From: Kallipyga massiliensis ph2
GTDB lineage: Bacteria; Bacillota; Clostridia; Tissierellales; Peptoniphilaceae
DNA length: 64,000 nt
Assembly: GCF_000311985.1 (NCBI RefSeq)
Contig: NZ_HE978585.1
Location: 629,484-693,483, forward strand
Direction: 5' to 3'
The notes under the pieces were generated by a model that searched no databases, was not told the origin of the DNA, and saw only the letters and a program-made list of their open reading frames with translations. Made by a program: the position numbers and the translations under genes. Of this stretch, positions 17,483-25,573 are shown one piece after another; within the stretch, counting starts at the first letter, position 1, and every line of letters begins with the position of its first letter.

Positions 17483-17550
17483 GGATACCGCAGGCCCCAG
17501 GCCCATTCGTTTCCCGGAACAAATCCCGATTCCGAGAACACTACGCATCC
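17483..17550 (-). ncRNA. Structured aptamer-like domain of the folE leader
   Basis: Upstream of the attenuator, GGATGC (17550-17545) can pair with GTATCC (17488-17483) to close a domain of about 68 nt. The domain contains an 8-bp hairpin (TCTCGGAA with TTCCGGGA, one wobble) and a GGCC/GGCC hairpin. It contains GTAG, GAATGGG and GCGGT words seen in tetrahydrofolate riboswitches, but the order and spacing do not match what I remember, and no T-box motif is present. Candidate folate-sensing RNA; class unknown. Confidence 0.45.
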
Positions 17551-17576
17551 TGCCATTTTGCAAGATATTTATGTTT

Positions 17577-17604
17577 ATTATACCCTTCCCGGGGGAAAGC
17601 ACAA
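17577..17604 (-). promoter_or_regulatory. Promoter of the folate operon
   Basis: On the minus strand TTGTGC (17604-17599) and a perfect TATAAT (17582-17577) are 16 bp apart. Transcription from about 17570 would give a leader near 215 nt, matching the aptamer and attenuator found there. Confidence 0.6.
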
Positions 17605-17669
17605 AAGAATTGAAGAGATAAACAGGGCTGTTTCAGAAAGAGCAAATCATTCGATACAATCCCGTTTTT

Positions 17670-17694
17670 GAACCGCTCAAGAAAAGAGCGGTTC
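17670..17694. terminator. Hairpin after the toxin gene
   Basis: Perfect 9-bp arms GAACCGCTC / GAGCGGTTC with a 7-nt loop lie 3 bp past the toxin stop. There is no clear T-run on the minus strand, so termination is only probable. Confidence 0.4.
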
Positions 17695-17697
17695 TTG

Positions 17698-17976
17698 TTA
17701 TATCTTCAACAGATCAGAATGTGTCCCCGTGTCAACCAAGGTTAGGGTTAGAATGTCATTTTCAATCAGGTAAATGAGAAGCCAATCTGGCTGAATATGA
17801 CATTCACGAAAGCCCTTTCGATTTCCCTTCAATGCATGATCCCGGTATTTTTTATCAAGAATTTTACCCTGCCGCAGGTCATCCACAACCTCCTCCAGGA
17901 GGGTTAAGTCTAATCCGCGTTTCTTCATAAGTTTATAACTTTTTTTGTAGGCTGCTGTGAATTTAACAATGAACAT
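17698..17976 (-). CDS. YafQ-family mRNA interferase toxin
   Basis: A 92-residue RelE/ParE-superfamily toxin of the YafQ type that would cleave mRNA on the ribosome. The blocks KYRDHALKGNRKGFRECHI and the following QPDWLLIY-type strand hold the histidine and aspartate residues typical of YafQ. It begins on the last base of the antitoxin stop (TAATG), so the pair is co-translated. A single toxin-antitoxin module inserted between the folate operon and ybaB. Confidence 0.88.
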   Translation of the reverse strand: MFIVKFTAAYKKSYKLMKKRGLDLTLLEEVVDDLRQGKILDKKYRDHALKGNRKGFRECHIQPDWLLIYLIENDILTLTLVDTGTHSDLLKI

Positions 17977-18248
17977 TATTCTTCCAGTGCCTTTCGTAGA
18001 TCATCCATATTTGAATACCCTGGGATAGATGGATCGCGGGATATGCGTTCTGCTTCTGCCATGGCCTCCATCACCTTTTGGGAATAGCGAGGGATTTCTA
18101 CGACAAAAGGTAGCCCTCCACGAATAATGCACTGTTTAAGAAAAATATTGACAGCGCCGGACATATCCAGGCCCAGTTGTCCGAAGAGTTCGGTAGCCTG
18201 TTTTTTTACATTGGCATCAATTCGAATTTGTGTTGGAACTTTAGGCAT
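17976..18248 (-). CDS. RelB/DinJ-family antitoxin
   Basis: A 90-residue ribbon-helix-helix antitoxin partner of the downstream YafQ-type toxin. The N-terminus PTQIRIDANVKKQATELF is the DNA-binding domain, and FLKQCIIRGGLPF is typical of DinJ. The ATG at 18248 has AAAGGAG eight nt upstream and is preferred to the in-frame ATG at 18266, which lies before that site. The complex probably represses its own promoter. Confidence 0.88.
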   Translation of the reverse strand: MPKVPTQIRIDANVKKQATELFGQLGLDMSGAVNIFLKQCIIRGGLPFVVEIPRYSQKVMEAMAEAERISRDPSIPGYSNMDDLRKALEE

Positions 18249-18271
18249 AGAATCATCTCCTTTCATTTCTA

Positions 18272-18300
18272 ATTATGAGCGGATTGGTTTACAATGTCAA
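18272..18300 (-). promoter_or_regulatory. Promoter of the toxin-antitoxin pair
   Basis: On the minus strand TTGACA (18300-18295) and CATAAT (18277-18272) are exactly 17 bp apart, 24 bp before the antitoxin start. Nearly consensus, as expected for an autorepressed module. Confidence 0.65.
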
Positions 18301-18412
18301 TCAAAATATTGATAAGAAACGACATAAAACCTTATGGAAAATGATCAATACGTTGGAATTAGGTTCAGTTGGAATTCTCCTCAGCTTTTCATATATAATG
18401 AGGAAGAAAATG

Positions 18413-18480
18413 TCGACTTTCAGACGGCCCCGGCCGGGGTCGAGAAGGAGACCTTGTCATTTCGGGCAAGGGACCTCCAA
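18413..18480 (+). other. Hairpin-rich leader before ybaB
   Basis: After a TATAAT at 18394-18399 the untranslated stretch holds a GC palindrome (CCCCGGCCGGGG) enclosed by TCGAC/GTCGA and a second hairpin with CTTG/CAAG arms. No match to SRP RNA or known riboswitches is visible. Low-confidence leader structure. Confidence 0.3.
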
Positions 18481-18509
18481 CAAATGGATAGAATGATAAG
18501 GAGATAGGA

Positions 18510-18845
18510 ATGGCGAGAAGACGTGGAAATTTCGGTAGCCCCAACATGGGCAATGTGATGAAGAAGATGCAGCAGATCCAGAAGCAGATGGAAGAGACCC
18601 AGGAGAAGGTCAATGAGACAGTCATTGAGGCCTCCGCCGGCGGTGGCGTAGTGACCTGTTCCATGAACGGAAAGCGGGAGCTCCTTTCCATCACCATCGA
18701 CCCGGAAATTTTGGATCCCGAAGATGTGGAGATGGTCCAGGACATGGTCCTGGTAGCGGTCAATGACTGCCTCAAGCAGGTCGAAGATCTCAACGAATCG
18801 GAAATGGGCCGGATCACCGGTGGCTTAAACATCCCGGGTCTATAA
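18510..18845 (+). CDS. ybaB: YbaB/EbfC nucleoid-associated protein
   Basis: A 111-residue small DNA-binding protein of the YbaB/EbfC family. It has an N-terminal helical stretch rich in Met and Gln (NMGNVMKKMQQIQKQMEE) and the conserved core VTCSMNGKRELLSITIDPEIL. It dimerises and binds DNA; the dnaX-ybaB-recR neighbourhood is conserved widely. AAGGAGATAGG precedes the ATG, and the stop overlaps the recR start by one base. Confidence 0.93.
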   Translation: MARRRGNFGSPNMGNVMKKMQQIQKQMEETQEKVNETVIEASAGGGVVTCSMNGKRELLSITIDPEILDPEDVEMVQDMVLVAVNDCLKQVEDLNESEMGRITGGLNIPGL

Positions 18846-19462
18846 TGGAAGTCTTTCCTGAATCCCTGGACCGGCTCATGGAGGAGTTCCGCAAGCTCCC
18901 CACCATCGGCAAGAAAACCGCTCAGCGCCTGGCTCTCCACCTGGTCAACCAGGATCCCCAGGTCCTTGAGGCCTTCGCCCGGGCCATCCTGGATGTCAAG
19001 GATAAGGTCCATCCCTGCAGGATTTGCGGAAATATCACCGAAGGGGAGATCTGCCCCATCTGTGCCTCCCCCAAGCGTCGGAAGGACCTGATCTGTGTCG
19101 TCGAGGACGTCCAGAACCTCCTGGCTATTGAGCGGGGGGGAAGCTATTTCGGCCTCTACCATGTCCTCCGTGCCCTCCTCTCACCCATGGATGATCTGGG
19201 CCCGGGTCAAATCGGGGTCGAAGACCTCCTGAAACGAATCCGAGAGGCTAAAGATGAGGGCCGGCCCATCAAGGAAGTCATTCTGGCCATTTCCCCCACA
19301 GTCGAAGGGGAGACCACCATGCTCTTCCTGGCCGACCTCCTCAAGCAGGAAAACATCCGGGTCACCCGGATCGCCTCCGGAATCCCGGTCGGCGGATCCT
19401 TGGAGTATTACGATGAGCTCACTCTCTCCAAAGCCATGGAGGACCGGCGGGAGCTGGACTAG
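18845..19462 (+). CDS. recR: Recombination mediator RecR
   Basis: A 205-residue recombination protein of the RecFOR pathway, which loads RecA on gaps. It contains a helix-hairpin-helix at the N-terminus (LPTIGKKTAQRLALHL), a four-cysteine zinc finger CRICGNI...CPIC (about 58-75) and a Toprim domain (ICVVEDVQNLLAIE onward). Normal length. Translationally coupled to ybaB through TAATG. Confidence 0.95.
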   Translation: MEVFPESLDRLMEEFRKLPTIGKKTAQRLALHLVNQDPQVLEAFARAILDVKDKVHPCRICGNITEGEICPICASPKRRKDLICVVEDVQNLLAIERGGSYFGLYHVLRALLSPMDDLGPGQIGVEDLLKRIREAKDEGRPIKEVILAISPTVEGETTMLFLADLLKQENIRVTRIASGIPVGGSLEYYDELTLSKAMEDRRELD

Positions 19463-19497
19463 GGGAGTCGCATAGCCGTCGGCGGCTGCCTTTTTTG

Positions 19498-19530
19498 GAA
19501 AAAAAAGACCGGAAGGATTTCCTTCCGGCC
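19498..19530 (-). terminator. Terminator after tRNA-Val
   Basis: On the minus strand a 10-bp stem (GGCCGGAAGG / CCTTCCGGTC) with a 4-nt loop is followed by eight T, directly downstream of the tRNA. It lies between the convergent recR and tRNA genes. Confidence 0.85.
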
Positions 19531-19537
19531 TGGTGAG

Positions 19538-19611
19538 TGGACCACACTGGAGTCGAACCAGCGACCTCCACGATGTCAACGTGGCGCTCTAACCAACTGA
19601 GCTAATGGTCC
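19538..19611 (-). tRNA. tRNA-Val (anticodon GAC)
   Basis: A complete 74-nt cloverleaf on the minus strand. The acceptor stem is GGACCAT/GTGGTCC with one wobble, the D-arm GCTC/GAGC, the anticodon stem CCACG/CGTGG with loop TTGACAT, and the T-arm GCTGG/CCAGT with TTCGACT. The anticodon GAC reads valine GUC. No CCA is encoded. Confidence 0.93.
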
Positions 19612-19681
19612 ACAGAGATGAACTTCCAATAGTATACTAAAGGGAAATAGGATTTGCAAGTTTTTCTACAAGGAGGATCGT

Positions 19682-20944
19682 TTGAATAGAAAAAGAAGAT
19701 TTGCCCTTCTTATAGCGGGGCTCATGGCCCTGTCGGCCTGCCAGACCAAGGCTCCCGGATCGCCCTCCTCGTCGGAGGAAGCGCCGGCCCAGGCTTCCGT
19801 CCAGGAATCCCGGGGATCCCAGGAAGATCCCTCCTCAAGTCGGGAGATCTCCCCGGAGGAGATGGCGGCCAAGCCGCTAAGTCAGGGTGAGTATGTTGAG
19901 GATGCGGAGGGAAAGAAGATTTACCAGGGCCATGGGACCTTCTTCGATACCTTCGATACGGTCGTGACCCTGACTTATTTTGCACCGGATGAGGAGACCT
20001 TTCAGAAATATCTCACCTACACCCATGATGAGTTTCTCCGCCTCCACAAGCTCTATGACAACTACCATGAATATGAGGGGCTGACCTCGGTGATGACAGT
20101 CAACCGCCTGGCCGGGCAGGGCCCGGTGGAGGTGGATCCCGATCTCTTTGATATTTTGGAGTTCTCCCTGGACCATTATGAGGCCAGCCTGGGCAAGGTC
20201 AACATTGCCCTGGGGCCGGTCCTTTCCCTCTGGCATGAGGCTCGGGAGGCTGCCGGGGCTCATGAAGGAGCGGAGGACGAAGACCAGGGTTCGACCTCCG
20301 GTAAGGAAGTCCGGCTTCCCGATAAGGCTGCCCTGGAGGAGGCCAACCGCCACACTGACCTGGCTAAACTCCACTTGGACAAAGCCGCCCGGACCGTGGC
20401 TTTTGATGATCCCAAGATGGCCCTGGATTTGGGGGCTGTCGCCAAGGGCTATGCAACAGAGAAGGTGGCTAGGGGATTGGAAGCCATGGGGTTGGAGAAT
20501 GGCCTCCTTTCCGCAGGCGGAAATGTCCGCCTTTTCGGCTACCATCCCCAGGGGAGGCCCTGGAAGGTGGGGGTGGAAGACCCCAAAACCAACGACAGGG
20601 ACCAGGCTCTGGCGGCGATGAAGATGGAATCGGGGTCCTCCATGGTCACCTCCGGGGACTACCAGCGGTATTTTGTTGTGGATGGCAAGCGCTACAACCA
20701 CATCATCGACCCCAAGACCCTCTATCCGGCCACCCTCTACCCCTCCGTTTCTGTTGTAGCGGGGGACAGCGGCCTGGCGGACTTTCTTTCCACCACCTTC
20801 TTCCTTTGTAATAAGGAAGAGGCGGCCCGGGTCCTGGAAAATTACAAAAAACAGGGCGTTGACCTGGGCGTCATCTGGGTGGATTTCGATAACCGGGTGA
20901 CCTCCACCGACAACCTGGCCGGTGCATTGGAGGTCCGCGAATAA
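19682..20944 (+). CDS. apbE: FAD:protein FMN transferase lipoprotein
   Basis: A 420-residue ApbE-type flavin transferase that attaches FMN to threonines of exported or membrane proteins such as Rnf or Nqr subunits. A lipoprotein signal with lipobox LSAC (Cys 20) is followed by a Ser/Pro/Glu linker (20-60) and the ApbE domain with DTFDTVVTLTYF, DLGAVAKGYATEKV and the magnesium-binding YNHIIDPKT region. The start is TTG at 19682, supported by AAGGAGG at 19670-19676. A strong terminator follows. No Rnf or NqrC-like target lies in the window. Confidence 0.92.
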   Translation: MNRKRRFALLIAGLMALSACQTKAPGSPSSSEEAPAQASVQESRGSQEDPSSSREISPEEMAAKPLSQGEYVEDAEGKKIYQGHGTFFDTFDTVVTLTYFAPDEETFQKYLTYTHDEFLRLHKLYDNYHEYEGLTSVMTVNRLAGQGPVEVDPDLFDILEFSLDHYEASLGKVNIALGPVLSLWHEAREAAGAHEGAEDEDQGSTSGKEVRLPDKAALEEANRHTDLAKLHLDKAARTVAFDDPKMALDLGAVAKGYATEKVARGLEAMGLENGLLSAGGNVRLFGYHPQGRPWKVGVEDPKTNDRDQALAAMKMESGSSMVTSGDYQRYFVVDGKRYNHIIDPKTLYPATLYPSVSVVAGDSGLADFLSTTFFLCNKEEAARVLENYKKQGVDLGVIWVDFDNRVTSTDNLAGALEVRE

Positions 20945-20968
20945 GCTCCGATGCCCAAGCCTATCCCA

Positions 20969-21003
20969 ATCCCCCTGCCTTTCGAGGCAGGGGGATTTTT
21001 TCT
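20969..21003 (+). terminator. Intrinsic terminator of apbE
   Basis: An 11-bp GC-rich stem (TCCCCCTGCCT / AGGCAGGGGGA) with a TTCG tetraloop is followed by a T-run. Confidence 0.92.
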
Positions 21004-21031
21004 CGTCCAGGCAAAGGATTTTCCGATTTTC

Positions 21032-21048
21032 TTTACAAGGATTTAACA
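21032..21048 (+). promoter_or_regulatory. PhoP-box-like direct repeat upstream of pstS
   Basis: TTTACA (21032-21037) and TTAACA (21043-21048) are separated by 5 bp, the spacing and sequence of Bacillus-type PhoP boxes (TTAACA repeats). It lies 120 bp before pstS, and a PhoP/PhoR-like pair is encoded downstream, so phosphate control is likely. Confidence 0.5.
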
Positions 21049-21168
21049 GAAAGGGTCACTTGCTTTTAATGGAAAGCCCCTATCCTGAACATGTTATGAG
21101 CGAAAGTTTGAAGTCCACATCTCGCTTGACGAGATCAACGATTGAATGTCGAGAAAGGAAAATCACCA

Positions 21169-22116
21169 ATGAAGAATACAAAGAAAATCCTAAGCCTCCT
21201 CCTTGCCCTCGCCATGGTTGTTACCCTGGCTGCCTGTGGCAACAAAGACGGCGGGTCCAAAGAATCCTCTTCGGAAGCTCCGGCCAGCTCCACTGCTGAA
21301 TCCTCCTCCGAAGCCCCCAAAGAAAGCACGGCCATGGAAGGAACCATCAATGTCATCTCTCGTGAAGAGGGATCCGGTACCCGTGGCGCTTTCGTGGAAA
21401 TCACCGGCGTGCAAAAGGACAAACAGGATATGACCAAGGCCGATGCCGCCATCCAAAACGGAACCGACCAGGTCATCACCTACGTCGCCTCGGACGCCAA
21501 GTCCATCGGCTACATCTCCCTGGGTTCCTTGAACGACACCGTCAAGGCCGTCAAGATCAACGACGTGGAAGCCACAGAAGAGAACGTCCTCAACGACTCC
21601 TACAAACTTAAGCGTCCCTTCAACATCGCTTACAAAGCTGAAGAAAAAGACAACGAAGTGACTGCTGACTTCATGAAGTTCATCATGTCCAAAGAAGGTC
21701 AGGCCCTGGCTGCTGATTCCGGCGTCATCGCCGCTGACAGCGCCGCTGCCGCTTATGAAAAAGGGAAGGATCTCAAGGGTAAGATCCGGATCGAGGGTTC
21801 CACTTCCGTGACTCCTTACATGGAAAAGCTCATGGAAGCCTATAAGAAACTTCAGCCCGGCGTCACCTTCGACTTCACCTCCAATGGTTCCGGTGCCGGT
21901 ATCCAGGCCGTCATCGACGGTAACGCCAACATCGGTATGGCTTCTCGTGCCATCAAAGACGAAGAAACCAAAGCCGGCGTTGAAGCAACTGCCATCGCTA
22001 TCGACGGTATCGCCGTCATCGTTGCTCCCGACAATGCTTGCGAGAGCCTGACCCTTGACCAGGTTCGCCAGATCTACACCGGCGAAATCACTGATTGGGC
22101 CAAATTAGGGAAATAA
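21169..22116 (+). CDS. pstS: Phosphate-binding lipoprotein PstS, permuted domain order
   Basis: A 315-residue lipoprotein (lipobox LAAC, Cys 24 region, then a Ser/Glu-rich linker) that captures phosphate for the Pst transporter. The usual C-terminal half comes first (VISREEGSGTRGAF, IGYISLGSLNDTVKAVKI, MSKEGQ) and the usual N-terminal half follows (IEGSTSVTPYMEKL, SNGSGAGIQAVIDG, IDGIAVIVAP, IYTGEITDW), so the order is circularly permuted relative to E. coli PstS. I recall similar order in other Firmicutes. AAAGGA precedes the ATG at 21169. First gene of the pst operon. Confidence 0.9.
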   Translation: MKNTKKILSLLLALAMVVTLAACGNKDGGSKESSSEAPASSTAESSSEAPKESTAMEGTINVISREEGSGTRGAFVEITGVQKDKQDMTKADAAIQNGTDQVITYVASDAKSIGYISLGSLNDTVKAVKINDVEATEENVLNDSYKLKRPFNIAYKAEEKDNEVTADFMKFIMSKEGQALAADSGVIAADSAAAAYEKGKDLKGKIRIEGSTSVTPYMEKLMEAYKKLQPGVTFDFTSNGSGAGIQAVIDGNANIGMASRAIKDEETKAGVEATAIAIDGIAVIVAPDNACESLTLDQVRQIYTGEITDWAKLGK

Positions 22117-22128
22117 GACACGATCCGA

Positions 22129-22179
22129 AAGGGAAGCTTGGGTTGCCCCGGATGCTCGGGCCCCGGGCTTCCTTTTTTA
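22129..22179 (+). terminator. Hairpin between pstS and pstC
   Basis: GGGAAGC near 22131 can pair with GCTTCC at 22167-22172, followed by TTTTTT. This is a likely partial terminator that lets the binding protein be made in excess over the membrane parts, a common arrangement in ABC operons. Confidence 0.55.
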
Positions 22180-22229
22180 TGTACTGATGAGCCCTATTTT
22201 CTACGGATTATAGACCGAAAGGAGGATTC

Positions 22230-23105
22230 ATGACGAATGAAACGGTCACCACAAAAGATAAAGTCATGAATGGGGTCTTTATTGCGGCCACGGCCGTATC
22301 CATTATCGCGGTCGCCCTGATTTGCTTCTTTGTTTTTTCCACTGCCATCCCCACTATCGCAAAAATCGGCCTGTCGGACTTTCTCCTGGGCAATGTGTGG
22401 AAGCCCTCGAACGGCATCTTCGGCATCCTGCCCATGATCGCCGGGTCCTTCTATGTGACGATCGGCGCAGCCATTCTCGGCGTTCCGGTCGGAATCTTGG
22501 CCGCCATTTTTATGGTTTTCTACTGTCCCAAAAGGATTAAACCTCACGTCCAAGCCGGGATCAACCTCCTGGCAGGCATTCCCTCTGTTGTCTATGGCCT
22601 ATGGGCCCTGGAGGAAGTCGTCCCCCTTATCCGAAAGTTCGCCGGCGGCTACGGCCTCTCTATTGGAGCTGCCATGATCCTCTTGGCCATCATGATTCTC
22701 CCCACCATCATTTCCCTCTCCCAGTCAGCCATCGCTGCCGTTCCCCATCATTTCTATGAAGGGGCGGTCGGCCTGGGCGCCACCAAAGAGAGGGCCATCT
22801 TCACCGTGGTCCTTCCGGCCGCCTCCTCCGGGGTTCTCTCCTCGGTCATCATGGGCATCGGCCGGGCCATCGGGGAGACCATGGCGGTCACCATGGTCAT
22901 CGGCAACGCCCCTATGTTCCCCCAGAGCCTGTGGGGGATGGGGCGGACCCTGACCACCAACATCACCACCGAAATGGCTTATGCCGGTGGCCTCCACCGG
23001 GAGTCCCTGATTGCCACAGGGGCTGTCCTCTTCGTCTTTATCCTCCTCATCAACCTGGCCTTTAACCTGACCAAGAGAAGAGGCAAGGGAAAGGAGGACC
23101 AATAA
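22230..23105 (+). CDS. pstC: Phosphate ABC transporter permease PstC
   Basis: A 291-residue inner-membrane permease with six hydrophobic helices and the cytoplasmic EAA-like loop GAVGLGATKERAIFTVVLP that contacts PstB. It forms the channel with PstA. AAAGGAGG precedes the ATG. The 113-bp gap from pstS contains a GC-rich hairpin with a T-run near 22140-22180 (GGAAGC...GCTTCC), which may lower expression of the downstream genes relative to pstS. The stop overlaps the pstA start by one base. Confidence 0.93.
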   Translation: MTNETVTTKDKVMNGVFIAATAVSIIAVALICFFVFSTAIPTIAKIGLSDFLLGNVWKPSNGIFGILPMIAGSFYVTIGAAILGVPVGILAAIFMVFYCPKRIKPHVQAGINLLAGIPSVVYGLWALEEVVPLIRKFAGGYGLSIGAAMILLAIMILPTIISLSQSAIAAVPHHFYEGAVGLGATKERAIFTVVLPAASSGVLSSVIMGIGRAIGETMAVTMVIGNAPMFPQSLWGMGRTLTTNITTEMAYAGGLHRESLIATGAVLFVFILLINLAFNLTKRRGKGKEDQ

Positions 23106-23953
23106 TGGCTCATTCCAATAAGCAGAGGCGGCAAGCCGTCATATTGAAGATTCTCATCGGCCTGACCATCGTCATCGCCATGGGCTCCCTCCTCCTGGTC
23201 ATCGTCCAGGTCTTGATGCGGGGGATTCCCCACCTCAACGGTGACATCTTCGACCCCACATGGACCACGGAAAACCAGTCCATGATGCCGGCCATCTGGA
23301 ACACCCTCCTCCTCATCCTCATCACCCTGGTCCTGACCATCCCCGTCGGCGTAGCTACAGCCATCTACACCGTGGAATACGCTAAGCCGGGCTCCAGGTT
23401 CGTTGCCATCTCCCGCCTGATGACTGAGACCCTCCAGGGGATCCCTTCCATCATCTTCGGTCTCTTCGGCATGATCTTCTTCGTCAACACCATCGGCTGG
23501 GGGAACGCCATCATTTCCGGAGCCCTGACCATGTGGTTCATGACCCTTCCCCTGGTCATCCGGTCCACTGAAGAGGCCCTCATGGCCGTCCCCATGAGCC
23601 TCCGGGAAGCCTCCTACGGCCTGGGTGCCACCAAGCTCCGGACGACCTTCCAGGTGGTCCTCCCTGCGGCGGCCATGGGGATTTTCTCCGGCATCATCCT
23701 GACCATCGGTCGGATCGTCGGGGAGACAGCTGCCTTGATTTACACTGCGGGGTCCATGGCCCAATACGCCAGCCCCATGCTGAACGGACGGACCCTGGCC
23801 ATCCATATGTACCTCCTCCAAACCGAGGGGATCCACAAGGACCAGGCCTATGCCACCGCCGTCATTCTCTTAATCGTGGTCCTGGCCATCAACGGCCTGT
23901 CCACCATGATTCAGAATGCATACAAGAAGAAGGAGACGGGTAATGACGATTAA
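23105..23953 (+). CDS. pstA: Phosphate ABC transporter permease PstA
   Basis: A 282-residue permease partner of PstC with six hydrophobic helices and the loop [20 protein letters not shown]. Together they carry phosphate across the membrane using PstB ATP hydrolysis. It starts on the last base of the pstC stop and overlaps pstB by 11 nt, so the whole set is translationally coupled. Confidence 0.93.
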   Translation: MAHSNKQRRQAVILKILIGLTIVIAMGSLLLVIVQVLMRGIPHLNGDIFDPTWTTENQSMMPAIWNTLLLILITLVLTIPVGVATAIYTVEYAKPGSRFVAISRLMTETLQGIPSIIFGLFGMIFFVNTIGWGNAIISGALTMWFMTLPLVIRSTEEALMAVPMSLREASYGLGATKLRTTFQVVLPAAAMGIFSGIILTIGRIVGETAALIYTAGSMAQYASPMLNGRTLAIHMYLLQTEGIHKDQAYATAVILLIVVLAINGLSTMIQNAYKKKETGNDD

Positions 23954-24695
23954 ATTACAGCTGGACGACTTCCATTGTTGGTACGGGAACTTTGAGGCCA
24001 TCAAGGGCGTCTCCATGGATATTGAAGAAAAGGAAGTAACCGCTTTCATCGGCCCCTCAGGTTGCGGCAAGTCCACCGTCCTCAAGTCCATCAACCGAAT
24101 GAACGACCTGGTCCGGGGCTTCCGGATCGGGGGGACCATGACCCTGGACGGCAAGGACATCTATAAAGATGTGGATGTCTATGACCTCCGCCGCCGGGTG
24201 GGGATGGTCTTCCAGCAGCCCAACCCTTTCCCCAAGACCATATTCGACAACGTGGCCTATGGCCCCCGGACCCATGGGATCCGGGACAAGAAAACGCTGG
24301 AGGAGATCGTCGAAAATTCCCTCAAGCAGGCTGCTATTTGGGATGAGGTCAAGGACAAGCTCAACAAATCCGCCACGGCCCTGTCCGGAGGCCAGCAGCA
24401 GAGGGTCTGCATCGCTCGTTGCCTGGCCGTTAAACCCGAAGTCATCCTCCTCGATGAGCCGACTTCGGCCCTGGACCCCATTTCCACGACCAAGATTGAA
24501 GACCTCCTCTTCGACCTCAAAAAGGAATACACCATTGTTATCGTGACCCACAATATGCAACAAGCTGCCCGGGTATCCGACAAGACCGCCTTTTTCTACC
24601 TGGGCAACCTCATCGAGTGCCGGCCCACCGTGGACCTCTTTGAGAATCCGGAGAACGAACAGACAGAACGCTATGTAACCGGACGCTTCGGTTGA
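23943..24695 (+). CDS. pstB: Phosphate ABC transporter ATPase PstB
   Basis: A 250-residue ATPase of the phosphate importer. Walker [10 protein letters not shown] is at residues 37-45, the Q-loop [10 protein letters not shown], the signature LSGGQQQR and Walker [14 protein letters not shown] follow. The ATG at 23943 lies inside the pstA end; the frame upstream of it is not conserved. It normally also signals through PhoU to PhoR. Confidence 0.95.
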   Translation: MTIKLQLDDFHCWYGNFEAIKGVSMDIEEKEVTAFIGPSGCGKSTVLKSINRMNDLVRGFRIGGTMTLDGKDIYKDVDVYDLRRRVGMVFQQPNPFPKTIFDNVAYGPRTHGIRDKKTLEEIVENSLKQAAIWDEVKDKLNKSATALSGGQQQRVCIARCLAVKPEVILLDEPTSALDPISTTKIEDLLFDLKKEYTIVIVTHNMQQAARVSDKTAFFYLGNLIECRPTVDLFENPENEQTERYVTGRFG

Positions 24696-24710
24696 TGGAA
24701 GGAGGCTAGG

Positions 24711-25364
24711 ATGAGAACTGAATTTGAAGAACAGCTCAACCAATTGAACCAAGACCTGATCGACATGTCCAAGCTCTGCACGGAGGCGGTGGAGAAGGCT
24801 ATCCATGCCCTGACGGACAAGGATCCCGCTCCCGCCAAGAGGGTCATCGAGAATGAACAGCGGATCAATGACTACCAGTCCCTGATTGACCAGGAGGCCA
24901 TCCGCCTGATCATGCGCCAGCAGCCGGTCGCCTCCGACCTCCGTTTTCTTTCTGCCGCCCTGTCGATGAATACGGACTTGGAGCGGATCGGGGACCAGGC
25001 TGAAGACATTTCCCACCTGGCCCTCCAGATGCTGGACCGGGGATATGAGGAGCGGGAACTGGGGGCTCTCAATGAGATGGCCAAACAGGCCGTTGTCATG
25101 ATCGAGGACTCCGTAGCCGCCTTCCTTAAAGGGGATTCGGACCTGGCCAAAAAGACCTGTCAATCCGACGACATTATGGACAACTTATTTATTCAAGTCC
25201 GCCAGGAGGTCATTGAGGAAATCAAAAAAGGGTCCCTGGAAGCGGAGATCCTGACCGACATCATGATGGTGGCCAAGTATATGGAGCGGATCGGGGACCA
25301 TGCCACCAATATTGCGGAATCCGTCTATTTTTCATTAACCGGGGAGAAAATCCACGCAGACTAG
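24711..25364 (+). CDS. phoU: Phosphate signalling protein PhoU
   Basis: A 217-residue all-helical protein with two tandem PhoU three-helix bundles. The metal-binding segments are NTDLERIGDQAEDIS and MERIGDHATNIAE. It links the Pst transporter to the PhoR kinase and represses the phosphate response when phosphate is plentiful. GGAAGGAGG precedes the ATG, 15 nt after pstB. A terminator follows at 25430. Confidence 0.94.
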   Translation: MRTEFEEQLNQLNQDLIDMSKLCTEAVEKAIHALTDKDPAPAKRVIENEQRINDYQSLIDQEAIRLIMRQQPVASDLRFLSAALSMNTDLERIGDQAEDISHLALQMLDRGYEERELGALNEMAKQAVVMIEDSVAAFLKGDSDLAKKTCQSDDIMDNLFIQVRQEVIEEIKKGSLEAEILTDIMMVAKYMERIGDHATNIAESVYFSLTGEKIHAD

Positions 25365-25429
25365 AGATGGTTTCCCCTCCGGCGACCACACCTCCAATAA
25401 TAAAATCGGAGGGGAAAGTGATCATCATG

Positions 25430-25459
25430 GGACAGGCCTTTTGGGCCTGTCCTTTTTTT
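25430..25459 (+). terminator. Terminator after phoU
   Basis: A 9-bp stem GGACAGGCC / GGCCTGTCC with a 5-nt loop is followed by seven T. It separates the pst operon from the regulator pair, and a TATAAT at 25501-25506 may start the next transcript. Confidence 0.9.
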
Positions 25460-25573
25460 CGAAAAACTTTTTCTTCTTCGGAAAGAGACAGAGGAATGGG
25501 TATAATAAATGATAGAAATGCTTCCGCATAGGACCGGCCTTATACCGCCTGCAAAGGGAAGGAGTTTCCAAGA

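Noticed and set aside
17356-17556. N-terminal extension or leader peptide of FolE
   Set aside because: The frame crosses a terminator hairpin with T-run and precedes a good ribosome site at the normal folE start.
17356-17600. T-box leader before folE
   Set aside because: No TGGnACCGCG T-box sequence or specifier-loop pattern is visible.
18400-18500. SRP RNA (ffs) near dnaX-ybaB-recR
   Set aside because: The conserved GGTCAGG...GGAAGCAGCC apical motif is absent.
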